Of a DNA stretch of 9,653 nt, positions 1 through 7,081 are shown piece by piece. The position numbers and the translations under genes were made by a program. Each line of letters starts with the position of its first letter. The first letter of the stretch is position 1. The notes under the pieces are model-generated. The model made no database searches, had not been told where the DNA came from, and saw only the letters and a list, made by a program, of their open reading frames with translations. The stretch is from Xanthobacteraceae bacterium (GTDB lineage: Bacteria > Pseudomonadota > Alphaproteobacteria > Rhizobiales > Xanthobacteraceae): the NCBI GenBank assembly GCA_030037185.1, contig JASHRR010000087.1, forward strand, positions 1 to 9,653. Reading direction: 5' to 3'.

Positions 1-291
1 CGCGGCCGGCCACTCACGGACCATGCCACGATCATCGATCTGATCGCGTCGACGTCGACCAAGACCGGACTCACAGTCGAGGCTGTCCTCGACACTACGG
101 TCTACGAGAAGGGCATCAAGATTGCCAATGCCGAGATGAAACGCCTCAACATCCGCGGTGATGCGTTCCATCCGGAATGGAATTATATCATCATACCCGA
201 TCGAAATCGTAGCAGTTATTTTTGCGGGTATCCTAATTGGTATGATGACGAAGAAACAGGTAAAGGCAGTCTTGCTGACCGGACCTCGTGA
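1..291 (+). CDS. ISAzo13-family transposase, C-terminal part (cut by window edge)
   Basis: Frame 1 is open from the first base to a TGA at 289-291. Its first 65 or so residues have the C-terminal signature of ISAzo13-family transposases: an RGRPL start, an IASTSTKTGLTVEA stretch, a YEKGIK segment, and a closing FHPEWNYIIIP. Family members usually stop soon after the WNY motif. Here the frame runs on for about 30 residues that I do not recognise (DRNRSSYFCGYPN and onward), so the original stop may have been lost, or the IS end may lie near 185-240. That stretch is also more AT-rich than its surroundings. The N-terminal part and the left IS end are outside the window, so I cannot say whether the element is intact. 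No terminal inverted repeat could be assigned. Confidence 0.8.
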   Translation, partial: RGRPLTDHATIIDLIASTSTKTGLTVEAVLDTTVYEKGIKIANAEMKRLNIRGDAFHPEWNYIIIPDRNRSSYFCGYPNWYDDEETGKGSLADRTS

Positions 292-369
292 ATGGCAGCA
301 AGGATGGCCGAACCGCAAGCCGAGGCTGAGTTCGGGTCGCATGCCGGGATGAACTGGGGCGCGCGACGA

Positions 370-385
370 CGCTTAAGCTTAAGCG
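370..385. repeat. 16-bp perfect palindrome
   Basis: CGCTTAAGCTTAAGCG reads the same on both strands. It lies in the 238-bp stretch between the IS fragment and the end of the Mth938-like gene, where I see no gene. It could be a protein-binding site, part of a hairpin, or an IS junction relic; the sequence alone does not decide. Confidence 0.55.
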
Positions 386-529
386 GAGGTGGCGGGCGAC
401 GCGGAGACCGAGGCGGCGTTTCGCAACGTTCCGCCGCAAGCCGTCAGGCCGATCGCTCGCAAAATCGCTGCCGATAGCCGTGCAACCGGCGTGGGCGTGG
501 CCATTGAGTTTCGACATCACTTTCGTCGG

Positions 530-916
530 CTAATCAACCGCCAGCAGCAGCGCCCCGATTCGCCGACGTTCTGCGAGCAGGATGTTGTAGGTGCGCACCG
601 CCGCGCCGGTGGACATGGATTCGAGCACGATGCGCCGCGCCCGGAACGCCTCGTGCAGCGGCGTCGGCATGGCGAGAAAATCTTTTCCGGTACCGATCAG
701 GAAATGATCGATCGCACTCTGCGGGGTCCCGGGATCAAGCGCCCGCGCCAGCGCGGCTTCGTCGATCTCGCTCGCCGACGCCACCGGGCTTGCCCAGATG
801 CCGTTCGGCAGGCACAGCAACGAGCCCCGGTGGGACATGCCGGCGAAGCGAAAACCGCCGTTGCCATAGGCGTCGATCGGAGCCGGATTGGGAAGGTGGG
901 GGTCGGCCGCGTTCAT
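530..916 (-). CDS. Mth938-like domain protein (NDUFAF3/DUF498 family)
   Basis: A 128-residue protein covering the whole single-domain Mth938-like fold. Family landmarks in order are IDAYGNGGFRFAGMSHRGS near residues 14-32, a central HFLIGTG motif near 70-76, and a C-terminal STGAAVRTYNILLAERRR stretch near 101-118. Distant human relatives include the mitochondrial complex I assembly factor NDUFAF3. The bacterial role is not settled, so I assign no reaction. It is the last gene of the yajC-secD-secF run, 186 bp beyond secF, the place it usually holds in related alphaproteobacteria. The ATG at 916 has a GGGGGAGAG purine run about 15 nt upstream, rather far for a ribosome binding site. I see no signal peptide or membrane segment. 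In relatives I recall a phytoene/squalene synthase gene often following; here the DNA downstream holds only the gap and the IS fragment. Confidence 0.9.
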   Translation of the reverse strand: MNAADPHLPNPAPIDAYGNGGFRFAGMSHRGSLLCLPNGIWASPVASASEIDEAALARALDPGTPQSAIDHFLIGTGKDFLAMPTPLHEAFRARRIVLESMSTGAAVRTYNILLAERRRIGALLLAVD

Positions 917-1102
917 GGCGACCGCCGGGCAGCTCTCCCCCCTGGCCGGGGGGACGCATCGCTGCGAGCCGGTCCCGTCGATCTGGCCCGCATGTTGACG
1001 CTTGCGTATAAACAGGAGACGAAAAAGACTGTTAGCCCTTCTCGCATAAAGCGTGCACCGCCTGCCGTCACACCGGTTGAAGCGTTTGTGTCACCGGCAC
1101 GC

Positions 1103-2092
1103 TCAGCGCCGCGCCCGTGCGGGCGCCGGCGTGCGCGCCGGGACGGTCGGCGGTGACTCCACGGCAATCTCGGGGGCGTCGGGGACGTATTGGCGGCCGG
1201 TGCCGACGCCGAGGTAGATGAGTATCGGCGAGGCGATGAACACCGACGTATAGGTGCCGACCAACGCGGCGCCGAACATCATCGTGGCCGTAAATGAGTG
1301 GATCGCCTGGCCACCGAACAGCAGCAGCGCCATCAATGCCAACAGCACCGTGACGTGGGTGATGACCGAGCGCGACAGCGTCGCGTTAATCGACACATTG
1401 AGCAACTCCGGCATCGGCATCTTCTTGTAGCGCCGCAGCATCTCTCGGATACGGTCGTAGATGACGACGGTGTCGTTGAGGGAGTAGCCGAGGATGGTAA
1501 GCAGCGCTGCGATGCTGGTCAGATCGAAATCGATCTGGGTGATCGACATGAAGCCGAGGGTCAGCACGATATCGTGCACATTCGCGATCATGGCGCCGAG
1601 CGCAAACTGCCACTCGAACCGAAACCACAGATAGATCAGGATCGCCCCGATCGCGACGAATATCCCAATGATACCCCAATGCAGAAGCTCACCCGACACG
1701 CGCGGCCCGACCACCTCGACACGGCGGTAGTCGACGCTGTCGCCAAGCGCATCCCGAACCTTCTGCACCGCCGCCTGCTGGGCCTGCTCGCCGCCTGGCT
1801 GCTGGGCAAGCCGGATCAGCACATTTTCCGGTCCTCCGAATTCCTGGAGCTGCACCTCGCCGAGGCCGAGTTCGTTGAGCGTCGCTCTCATCTTGCCGAC
1901 ATCGGCCGGACCGGTCTTGCTCTGCACCTCGATGAGGGTGCCGCCGATGAAGTCGATGCCGAAGTTCAGACCATGGGCGAAGTAAAGCAGGATGGCAACA
2001 ATCGACAGCATCGCCGAGATCGGGAAACTTATCCGGCGGAAACGGATGAAATCGAAATTGGTATTGTCGGGTACGATGCGGAGGAGGCGCAC
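1103..2092 (-). CDS. secF: Protein translocase subunit SecF
   Basis: A 329-residue inner-membrane protein that pairs with SecD and uses the proton-motive force to help pull exported proteins off SecYEG. The first membrane helix is at about residues 24-42 and runs into the GLNFGIDFIGGTLIEV motif (41-56). A periplasmic domain of about 80 residues follows, then five helices from about 137 to 297, carrying the GYSLNDTVVIYDRIRE signature at 202-217. The tail of about 30 residues is rich in Pro, Ala and Arg. The start is GTG at 2092: AGGA lies 9 nt upstream, and an in-frame TGA 10 codons upstream leaves no ATG, GTG or TTG alternative in between. It lies 201 bp after secD, and that gap holds a large palindromic element. 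No separate promoter was seen, so it is probably transcribed with yajC and secD. Confidence 0.97.
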   Translation of the reverse strand: MRLLRIVPDNTNFDFIRFRRISFPISAMLSIVAILLYFAHGLNFGIDFIGGTLIEVQSKTGPADVGKMRATLNELGLGEVQLQEFGGPENVLIRLAQQPGGEQAQQAAVQKVRDALGDSVDYRRVEVVGPRVSGELLHWGIIGIFVAIGAILIYLWFRFEWQFALGAMIANVHDIVLTLGFMSITQIDFDLTSIAALLTILGYSLNDTVVIYDRIREMLRRYKKMPMPELLNVSINATLSRSVITHVTVLLALMALLLFGGQAIHSFTATMMFGAALVGTYTSVFIASPILIYLGVGTGRQYVPDAPEIAVESPPTVPARTPAPARARR

Positions 2093-2132
2093 GTTCTTGG
2101 TTCCTGGCGGCCGTATGGTTCAACTTGAAAGT

Positions 2133-2237
2133 GTCGTTCCGGGACGCGGGCTTTCGCCCGCCAGCCCGCAATCCATAACCGCCGGCCGAGGTTATGGATT
2201 GCGGGCTCGCCGCCTAGCGGCGGCGCCCCGGATTGAC
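2133..2237. repeat. Nested palindromic intergenic element (cloverleaf-like)
   Basis: About 105 bp organised symmetrically around 2185. The core is an 18-bp perfect inverted repeat, AGCCCGCAATCCATAACC at 2163-2180 paired with 2190-2207, with a 9-nt spacer. Outside each core arm is a small hairpin: GCGGGC-TTTC-GCCCGC at 2146-2161 and CGCCGC-CTA-GCGGCG at 2208-2222. The outermost arms also pair (TCCGGG 2138-2143 with CCCGGA 2227-2232, then GTC 2133-2135 with GAC 2235-2237). The whole can fold as a stem with three branches. The core words resemble dispersed palindromic elements I recall from Bradyrhizobium and Rhodopseudomonas, but copy number cannot be seen here. Transcribed inside the secD-secF message, it could mark a processing or attenuation point. 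Confidence 0.85.
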
Positions 2238-2293
2238 CAGACCGGGTTTTGTGCTCGGCGCCGCGCGGATGATCGGTTTCATCGGATCGTCCG

Positions 2294-3901
2294 CTAAATC
2301 GGCACCGTTTGGGGACGCACCGTGCGCACCCACCACGCCATGATCAGCCGCGTCATGGTGAAGGCCGTGAACAGCGTGGTTATGATGCCGACCCCGAGCG
2401 TCACGGCAAAACCTTTAACCGGCCCGGTGCCGATAAAGAACAGCACCGCGGCGGCAATGAAGGTCGTGATGTTGGAATCAAGGATGGTGGCAAGGGCGCG
2501 GGTGAACCCGGCATCGATTGCCGTGATGGCGCTGCGGCCGTTGCGCACTTCCTCGCGGATGCGTTCGTAGATCAGCACATTGGAATCGACCGCTATGCCG
2601 ACCGTCAGGACGATGCCGGCGATGCCCGGCAGTGTCAGGGTCGCACTGAGGAACGACAGGACGCCGAGGATCATCACCACGTTCACGGCCACCGCAATAT
2701 TGGCGAAAAGGCCAAACAGCGCATAGGTCGCCAGCATGAACAGCACCACCAGGGCCGCGCCCGCGATCGAGGCGTGCTCGCCGGCCTTGATCGAATCAAG
2801 ACCGAGACCCGGCCCGACCACCCGCTGCTCAATTACGGTGAGCTTCGCCGGCAACGCACCAGCACGCAGCAAAATCGCCAGGCTGTTGGCGCTCTCCACG
2901 GTGAAGTCGCCGGAAATCTGCCCTGCCCCGCCGAGGATCGGCTCGCGGATCACCGGCGCCGATATCACCTCGTTATCCAGCACGATGGCGAACGGGCGTC
3001 CGACATTCTCCTGGGTGGCGCGCCCGAACCTGCGCGCGCCGGTACTGTTGAACTTGAAGTTGACGATCGGCTCGTTCGTGCGCTGATCGAATGAGGCCTG
3101 GGCATCAGTGAGGTCGGCGCCTTCCACCAGCGCCTGCTTTTTGACCAGAACCGGAATCATCTGGTCGCCCTGCTTCTCAAAGAGCACTTCGCTGTCCGAA
3201 GGCGCGCGGCCCTGCAAGGCATCCTGGGCGCTCATCGAAGTGTCGACCATGCGGAATTCAAGCTTCGCTGTCTTGCCCAAAATTTCAAGCAGTTGCCGCG
3301 GGTCGCCGAGACCCGGCACCTGTACCAGGATGCGGTCAGTGCCTTCACGCTGTACGGTCGGCTCGACAAGCCCGAGTTCGTTGACGCGCTTTTCGATGAT
3401 GGGGACCGACTGGTCGATGGTCTGCCGTGTGCGCTCGAGCATGGCGGCGTCGGTCGGGGTAAGGCGCACGAGCCCGCCGCCGGCATCGATGACATCGAGC
3501 GTGCGCACGCCATTGCCCTGCAGCACGCCGCCCAAAGGTTGCGACAGAGCCCGCAGTTTGGCGAACGCTGCTGAAAAGTCGGGGCCCTCGCGCAGCCGCA
3601 CCTCGACGCTGTTGCCGCGCACCGCCGGAGCTTGCGCCCAGGTTATGCGGGATTCGCGCAACGTCCGCTGGACTTCGTCACGCAGCGAACTGAGGCGTTG
3701 CTTACTGATATCGTTGCGGTCGACCTCCAGCAGGATATGCGAGCCACCCTGAAGATCGAGGCCGAGCACGAGGCGGCGCTGCGCCCACGCGGGCCAGTTC
3801 TTGACGGTCTGCTCGGAGAAGAAATTCGGTATGGTGAAGGCACACACCACCAGCGCGGTGACCAGGATCGCCGCGGCCTTTGCACGCGAGAAATACAACA
3901 T
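2294..3901 (-). CDS. secD: Protein translocase subunit SecD
   Basis: A 535-residue inner-membrane protein and the partner of SecF. A first helix at residues 8-26 is followed by the diagnostic LVLGLDLQGGSHILLEV motif (44-60). A large periplasmic region follows, including the KRVNELGLVEP segment (171-181), ILVQVPGLGDP (191-201) and the GRPFAIVLDNEVISAP stretch (301-316). The membrane domain from about 375 to 525 carries GIAVDSNVLIYERIREE at 435-451, the conserved helix 4 region with the functionally important Asp. LAILLRAGALPA (341-352) and VVGPGLGLDSI (361-371) are also typical. Length is normal for alphaproteobacterial SecD. The ATG at 3901 has GGGAGGA about 7 nt upstream. It lies 69 bp after yajC, almost certainly in one operon. 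Confidence 0.98.
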   Translation of the reverse strand: MLYFSRAKAAAILVTALVVCAFTIPNFFSEQTVKNWPAWAQRRLVLGLDLQGGSHILLEVDRNDISKQRLSSLRDEVQRTLRESRITWAQAPAVRGNSVEVRLREGPDFSAAFAKLRALSQPLGGVLQGNGVRTLDVIDAGGGLVRLTPTDAAMLERTRQTIDQSVPIIEKRVNELGLVEPTVQREGTDRILVQVPGLGDPRQLLEILGKTAKLEFRMVDTSMSAQDALQGRAPSDSEVLFEKQGDQMIPVLVKKQALVEGADLTDAQASFDQRTNEPIVNFKFNSTGARRFGRATQENVGRPFAIVLDNEVISAPVIREPILGGAGQISGDFTVESANSLAILLRAGALPAKLTVIEQRVVGPGLGLDSIKAGEHASIAGAALVVLFMLATYALFGLFANIAVAVNVVMILGVLSFLSATLTLPGIAGIVLTVGIAVDSNVLIYERIREEVRNGRSAITAIDAGFTRALATILDSNITTFIAAAVLFFIGTGPVKGFAVTLGVGIITTLFTAFTMTRLIMAWWVRTVRPQTVPI

Positions 3902-3942
3902 CGCCGTCCTCCCGGTCCGCCGTTCCGCCGCTAGGCCGGTTC

Positions 3943-3964
3943 GGCGGATAGATTTAAATCCGCC
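3943..3964. repeat. Small inverted repeat in the yajC-secD gap
   Basis: GGCGGAT (3943-3949) pairs with ATCCGCC (3958-3964) around an AT-rich loop that contains part of the 10-bp palindrome GATTTAAATC (3951-3960). On the operon strand it falls just after the yajC stop and just before the secD ribosome binding site. There is no T tract, so it is not a convincing terminator. It may be an intra-operon processing hairpin. Confidence 0.4.
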
Positions 3965-3970
3965 TCAGCC

Positions 3971-4309
3971 CTAGCCCGCGCCCTTTTCGTCCTTGACCGG
4001 CTCGCTCTTCGCCCGCACGTCGGCCACCATGCTGCGCACCTGCCGCACCCGCACGCCGTCGGCGATTTCGATCTCGACCTGGTCCTCGTCCACCACCTTG
4101 GTCACCTTTCCGACGAGCCCGCCCGAAGTGACGAGTACGTCGCCGCGGCGCACATTCTTCACCATCTCCTGGTGCTGCTTGGCCCGCTTCTGCTGCGGCC
4201 GCAGAATGAGGAAATACATGATGACAAAAATAAGCGCAAAAGGCAGCAGCTGAAGAAGCATGTCCGGGCTGGTGCCTCCCACGCCTTGTGCGTAGGCGGG
4301 TGTGATCAT
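3971..4309 (-). CDS. yajC: Sec translocon accessory complex subunit YajC
   Basis: A 112-residue single-span inner-membrane protein that associates with SecD-SecF. A short N-terminal segment (MITPAYAQG) is followed by one helix at about residues 18-36, then the family motif YFLILRPQQKRAKQHQEM (32-49). The cytoplasmic domain has the RRGDVLVTSGGLVGKV stretch (54-69), which is diagnostic of the family. The acidic/basic tail ends at residue 112, a normal size. The ATG at 4309 is preceded by AAAGGAG at a good distance. It is the first gene of the minus-strand run, with a plausible promoter about 90 nt upstream of the start codon. Confidence 0.97.
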   Translation of the reverse strand: MITPAYAQGVGGTSPDMLLQLLPFALIFVIMYFLILRPQQKRAKQHQEMVKNVRRGDVLVTSGGLVGKVTKVVDEDQVEIEIADGVRVRQVRSMVADVRAKSEPVKDEKGAG

Positions 4310-4396
4310 GCGCGCAAATTCTCCTTTGCGGGTAGTCTAGATCGTCCGCCAGGCCCGAAAACCCGCCGAAAACCGCTGTGGGCGAGAGCCGCGCGG

Positions 4397-4424
4397 ACTA
4401 TAGCGGCCGCCACCCCGATTGCAA
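4397..4424 (-). promoter_or_regulatory. Probable sigma-70 type promoter of the yajC-secD-secF operon
   Basis: On the minus strand TTGCAA (4424-4419) and TATAGT (4402-4397) are separated by 16 bp. They match the housekeeping -35 and -10 boxes at 4 of 6 and 5 of 6 positions. Transcription would begin near 4390 and give a leader of about 80 nt before yajC. The -35 box coincides with a TTG that begins an upstream extension of the ATPase frame, another reason to start that gene at 4560. Confidence 0.55.
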
Positions 4425-4559
4425 CGACACAAGGCGCCCTTCAACTCCGGCCGGAGGGCGGCGTACCCCGACGCCCCGAAACGCGGCGCCGACAGGGAAG
4501 GGACGCCTTGCGACATCACCCCTACCCCGCTATTGGGAGCCGACCACGAAGGCACCTCC

Positions 4560-5468
4560 ATGTCGCTCCCCAGGAAACCCCTCGTTCCGCCCGCCCTGGT
4601 TTCGTCCACCGTTCCGGCGGATGTCTTCGAGCGCATCGCCAACGCTCTGGAGCGCCTTGCGCCGCCCCATCCCCGGCCGCCGGATTTTACCACCGCCAAT
4701 GCTTACATCTGGTATCCATCCGGCCACACGCTAGTCCCGGTTCCCCGCGTCAACCGCGTTGATATGTCGCTTCTCAAGGGCATCGACCGGATGCGCGATA
4801 TCCTTCTGGAGAATACCGAGAGGTTCGCCCATGGCCTGCCGGCCAACAATGCCCTGCTGTGGGGTGCCCGCGGCATGGGAAAGTCGTCCCTGGTGAAGGC
4901 CGTCCACGCGGCGGTGAATGCGAGCCTGGGGCCCGATGGGCTGCTCAAGCTCGTCGAAATCCACCGCGAGGATATCGAAAGCCTGCCCGACCTGATGACG
5001 CTGCTGCGGGGCGCGCCGTACCGGTTCCTGGTGTTCTGCGACGACCTCTCCTTCGATGGCCAGGATACCTCGTATAAATCCCTCAAGGCGCTGCTCGAAG
5101 GCGGCATTGAGGGCCGGCCCGACAACGTCATCCTCTACGCCACCTCCAACCGGCGGCACCTGCTCTCCCGCGACATGATCGAGAATGAACGCGCCAGCGC
5201 CATCAATCCGGGCGAAGCGGTTGAGGAGAAGGTGTCGCTGTCGGACCGCTTCGGCCTTTGGCTCGGTTTTCACCGTTGCAGCCAAGACGAATTCCTCGCC
5301 ATGGTGGACGGCTATGTCCATTACTATGGCGTGCCGGTCGATGCTGCAATCGTGCGACGCGAGGCGCTCGAATGGGCAAGCACGCGCGGATCGCGCTCCG
5401 GCCGCGTTGCCTGGCAATACGTTCAAGACCTCGCCGGCCGTGTTGGGGTGATGCTGAGGGAGAGGTGA
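4560..5468 (+). CDS. AAA+ ATPase of the DUF815 family
   Basis: A 302-residue predicted cytoplasmic P-loop ATPase. From the ATG at 4560, Walker A is GARGMGKSS at residues 102-110, Walker B is LVFCDDLSF at 157-165, sensor 1 is ATSNRRHL at 194-201, a likely arginine finger lies in DRFGL at 229-233, and SGRVAWQYVQDL near 280-291 sits where sensor 2 is expected. The ADVFERIANALERLAPP region and the GLPANNALLWGARG lead-in are typical of DUF815 proteins. Their cellular job is not established and I infer none beyond ATP-driven remodelling. The frame stays open upstream to a TTG at 4419. The ATG at 4560 is preferred because AAGG lies about 7 nt upstream, the conserved part starts here, and the extension is low-complexity and overlaps the yajC promoter. 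The gene is divergent from yajC, an arrangement common in relatives. Confidence 0.92.
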   Translation: MSLPRKPLVPPALVSSTVPADVFERIANALERLAPPHPRPPDFTTANAYIWYPSGHTLVPVPRVNRVDMSLLKGIDRMRDILLENTERFAHGLPANNALLWGARGMGKSSLVKAVHAAVNASLGPDGLLKLVEIHREDIESLPDLMTLLRGAPYRFLVFCDDLSFDGQDTSYKSLKALLEGGIEGRPDNVILYATSNRRHLLSRDMIENERASAINPGEAVEEKVSLSDRFGLWLGFHRCSQDEFLAMVDGYVHYYGVPVDAAIVRREALEWASTRGSRSGRVAWQYVQDLAGRVGVMLRER

Positions 5469-5617
5469 AGGAGGCGAGGTCGGCAAAGGATTCGCTAGGC
5501 CGATGTCGATTCCGGACGGGATCTGTCGGCGGCCGCATGCCGCGACGGGTCGCTCAGTGGCTGCCGCCAGGCGGCGCCGATCGCTGCGGGATGGCCGCCG
5601 ACCGCCCGGCGGGTGAC

Positions 5618-6199
5618 TTAAAAACTTACCGGGCAAGCGATGCGTGCCGACGCCGCGGCAAACCCCTGGGGCAAAATTTTGAAGGCAACACTTCGCCGCT
5701 GTTGAGGTTGAGTGATGCAACGGTGAGGGTCTTGCCTTTCTGCATCCGCCGTGGTGCGACCGTGTGGAGTGACACCGACAGCAGACAGTCCGGTGGCGTG
5801 CAGGCCGACAAGGCGCCGCCCTTGGCCGGGGTCCCTTGTCATCGAGCGAGAGGATCGCGCCGGAATCGAGCTTCAATCCTTCGATCCTTCGGCGTCCGGG
5901 CTGGATTTCGAAGATCGGTTGCTTGGTCCGGGTGGCGCCCTGGCCTGCAGCAGCAGGCATTGCTTGTGCCCTTCCAAGAGCCGGCAGTTGACGGTCGAGT
6001 CGCCACAGGTTCGCTTATCGATGAATGCACCGTTGGGAAGCTGTGCGGCCAGCACCGCCGGTGAGCCACGAATTTTTGATTTGCCGGTCCAGGTTTTCGG
6101 GGCTGCGCCGGGTAGCGGGCTGCCGGGCCGACACCGCGCTGCCGGCGTTCAGAAGGCAGGCGAGCACGCCCGCAAAAATGGCAGGTGCAGGCGCGACAT
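5618..6199 (-). pseudogene. Broken invasion-associated locus B (IalB) family exported protein gene
   Basis: Consecutive pieces of one IalB-family protein can be read on the minus strand, but in changing frames. A start ATG at 6199 (MSRLHLP, with GGGAG upstream) comes first. A signal-peptide core IFAGVLACLLNAGSAVSA begins at 6179 in a second frame. The first conserved piece is at 6055-5939 (LPNGAFIDKRTCGDSTVNC, then a Cys-containing KQCLLLQ). A middle piece at 5927-5829 contains KQPIFEIQPGRR and LKLDSGAILSLDDKG. The next, at 5811-5689, contains CTPPDCLLSVSL and KGKTLTVASLNLNSGEV. The last is at 5689-5621 (FKILPQGFAAASARIA), ending at the stop at 5618. That gives at least four frame changes and probably a short deletion before LKLD, where family members have a longer segment. 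Family members are periplasmic proteins with Cys pairs. The order and completeness of the pieces make the family call strong. Sequencing error is an unlikely cause of so many shifts. Confidence 0.85.
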
Positions 6200-6259
6200 G
6201 GTCAAGAGCTCCCTGACGGCGCCGCAGCTCACCACACTGACGTTATTTCTGTGAATGGT

Positions 6260-6288
6260 TCGATACCATTGCGAAAATTAATTGGCAA
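6260..6288 (-). promoter_or_regulatory. Possible relic promoter of the IalB-like pseudogene
   Basis: On the minus strand TTGCCA (6288-6283) is followed after 17 bp by TATCGA (6265-6260). The -35 matches the housekeeping consensus at 5 of 6 positions, the -10 only at 3. It lies about 60 nt upstream of the ATG at 6199 in a locally AT-rich stretch, where a promoter would be expected. Weak on its own. Confidence 0.3.
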
Positions 6289-6615
6289 AAACGTATGCCT
6301 GACGGCTTAAGCGTGGAACAAGCAAAACCCGTATGTGTCGTTTTGCCTCGTCGTGGCCCTGATCCGGTGCGATAATCTCGCGTGCTGGGAACGGCCCGCC
6401 CGAAATAACGCACCAGCGACGCAGCGGGCCTCTCGCGCCGGCTCGCAGCAGCCGACCGGCTCAGCCGAGTTTGACAGTTCGCCGCCAGCGGCGGCAAGCG
6501 CAAAGCGAGCCGCCGCGCCCGGCAAGCCTGCCCAGCGGCCGAGCTGTGGCGAGGCGGCTGGCATGGGCAAGTCGGAATTTGGCCTGCCGAAATTTGCAGA
6601 ACGAGGGAGGATCAT

Positions 6616-7056
6616 ATGAGAACTCTGGCACTGTGGGCGGCGCTCGTCGCCCTTTCGTCGGCTGCTGGCGCAGCGGAAAAGCCTATCACGCTGACGTGCA
6701 GCGGGACGTGGAAAAGCGACGGTCCTGTGTTCGGCAAACGCGATGGCTCGGTTGATGGCACGAGGTTCGCTATCGACCTCAACACCAGGACTATTGTCGT
6801 CGATACCGGCGTTGTGGGGGCCGACAAGGATGTGAAGCACGTCACGCGAGCCACCAGGACGCGCATCGAATACCGGGGCGAGACGGTACAACAGGGTGGG
6901 AAACTCAACGAACGTGGCGTATTCGACAGGACAACGGGCGCTTTCACGGGATCGTCGCTTTTTGTGTCGGATGGGAAAACTCAGCCGGCCGGCAAGTATG
7001 TCTGGAATTCGGCCTTGACTTGCACCGGCGATGACCCCCGGCAGCGCCGCAAGTAG
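6616..7056 (+). CDS. Small exported protein of unknown function
   Basis: A 146-residue protein I do not recognise. Residues 1-20 form a clear Sec signal peptide: a basic N-terminus (MRTL), a hydrophobic core (ALWAALVALSSA) and likely cleavage in AGAAEKP. The mature part of about 126 residues has alternating hydrophobic stretches suggesting a beta-rich fold (ITLTCSGTW, RFAIDLNTRTIVVDTGVV, RIEYRGETV). It has just two cysteines, at 28 and 136, near its two ends (LTCSG and LTCTG), well placed for a disulfide that closes the domain. The ATG at 6616 has GGGAGG about 6 nt upstream, one of the strongest ribosome binding sites in the window. The gene stands alone, with decaying DNA on both sides and a GC-rich hairpin just after its stop. 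It is probably a free periplasmic protein; no lipobox is visible. The reverse strand is also open here, but signal peptide and binding site favour this strand. Confidence 0.75.
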   Translation: MRTLALWAALVALSSAAGAAEKPITLTCSGTWKSDGPVFGKRDGSVDGTRFAIDLNTRTIVVDTGVVGADKDVKHVTRATRTRIEYRGETVQQGGKLNERGVFDRTTGAFTGSSLFVSDGKTQPAGKYVWNSALTCTGDDPRQRRK

Positions 7057-7064
7057 CCGCCTAG

Positions 7065-7081
7065 GGCCCGGGCGCCGGGCC
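7065..7081 (+). terminator. GC-rich hairpin after the exported-protein gene
   Basis: GGCCCGG (7065-7071), loop GCG, CCGGGCC (7075-7081): a perfect 7-bp all-GC stem starting 9 nt after the stop codon. No T run follows, so it is terminator-like by position and strength only. Confidence 0.4.

Noticed and set aside
389..1156. 255-codon open frame on the plus strand
   Set aside because: It runs antisense through the Mth938-like gene and the end of secF, is very Arg-rich, and has no recognisable domain.
1298..3094. Long plus-strand frames opposite secF and secD
   Set aside because: They are His/Arg/Gln-rich shadows of the well-conserved SecF and SecD reading frames.
4419..4559. 47-residue upstream extension of the DUF815 ATPase
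   Set aside because: It begins at a TTG without a ribosome binding site, lies over the yajC promoter, and is low-complexity, unlike the conserved start at 4560.
4731..5960. 409-codon open frame on the minus strand
   Set aside because: It is antisense to the DUF815 ATPase for most of its length. Only its first part overlaps a true coding piece, that of the IalB-like pseudogene.
6470..6500. TTGACA as a promoter for the exported-protein gene
   Set aside because: The -35 word is perfect, but no -10-like hexamer occurs 16-18 bp downstream.
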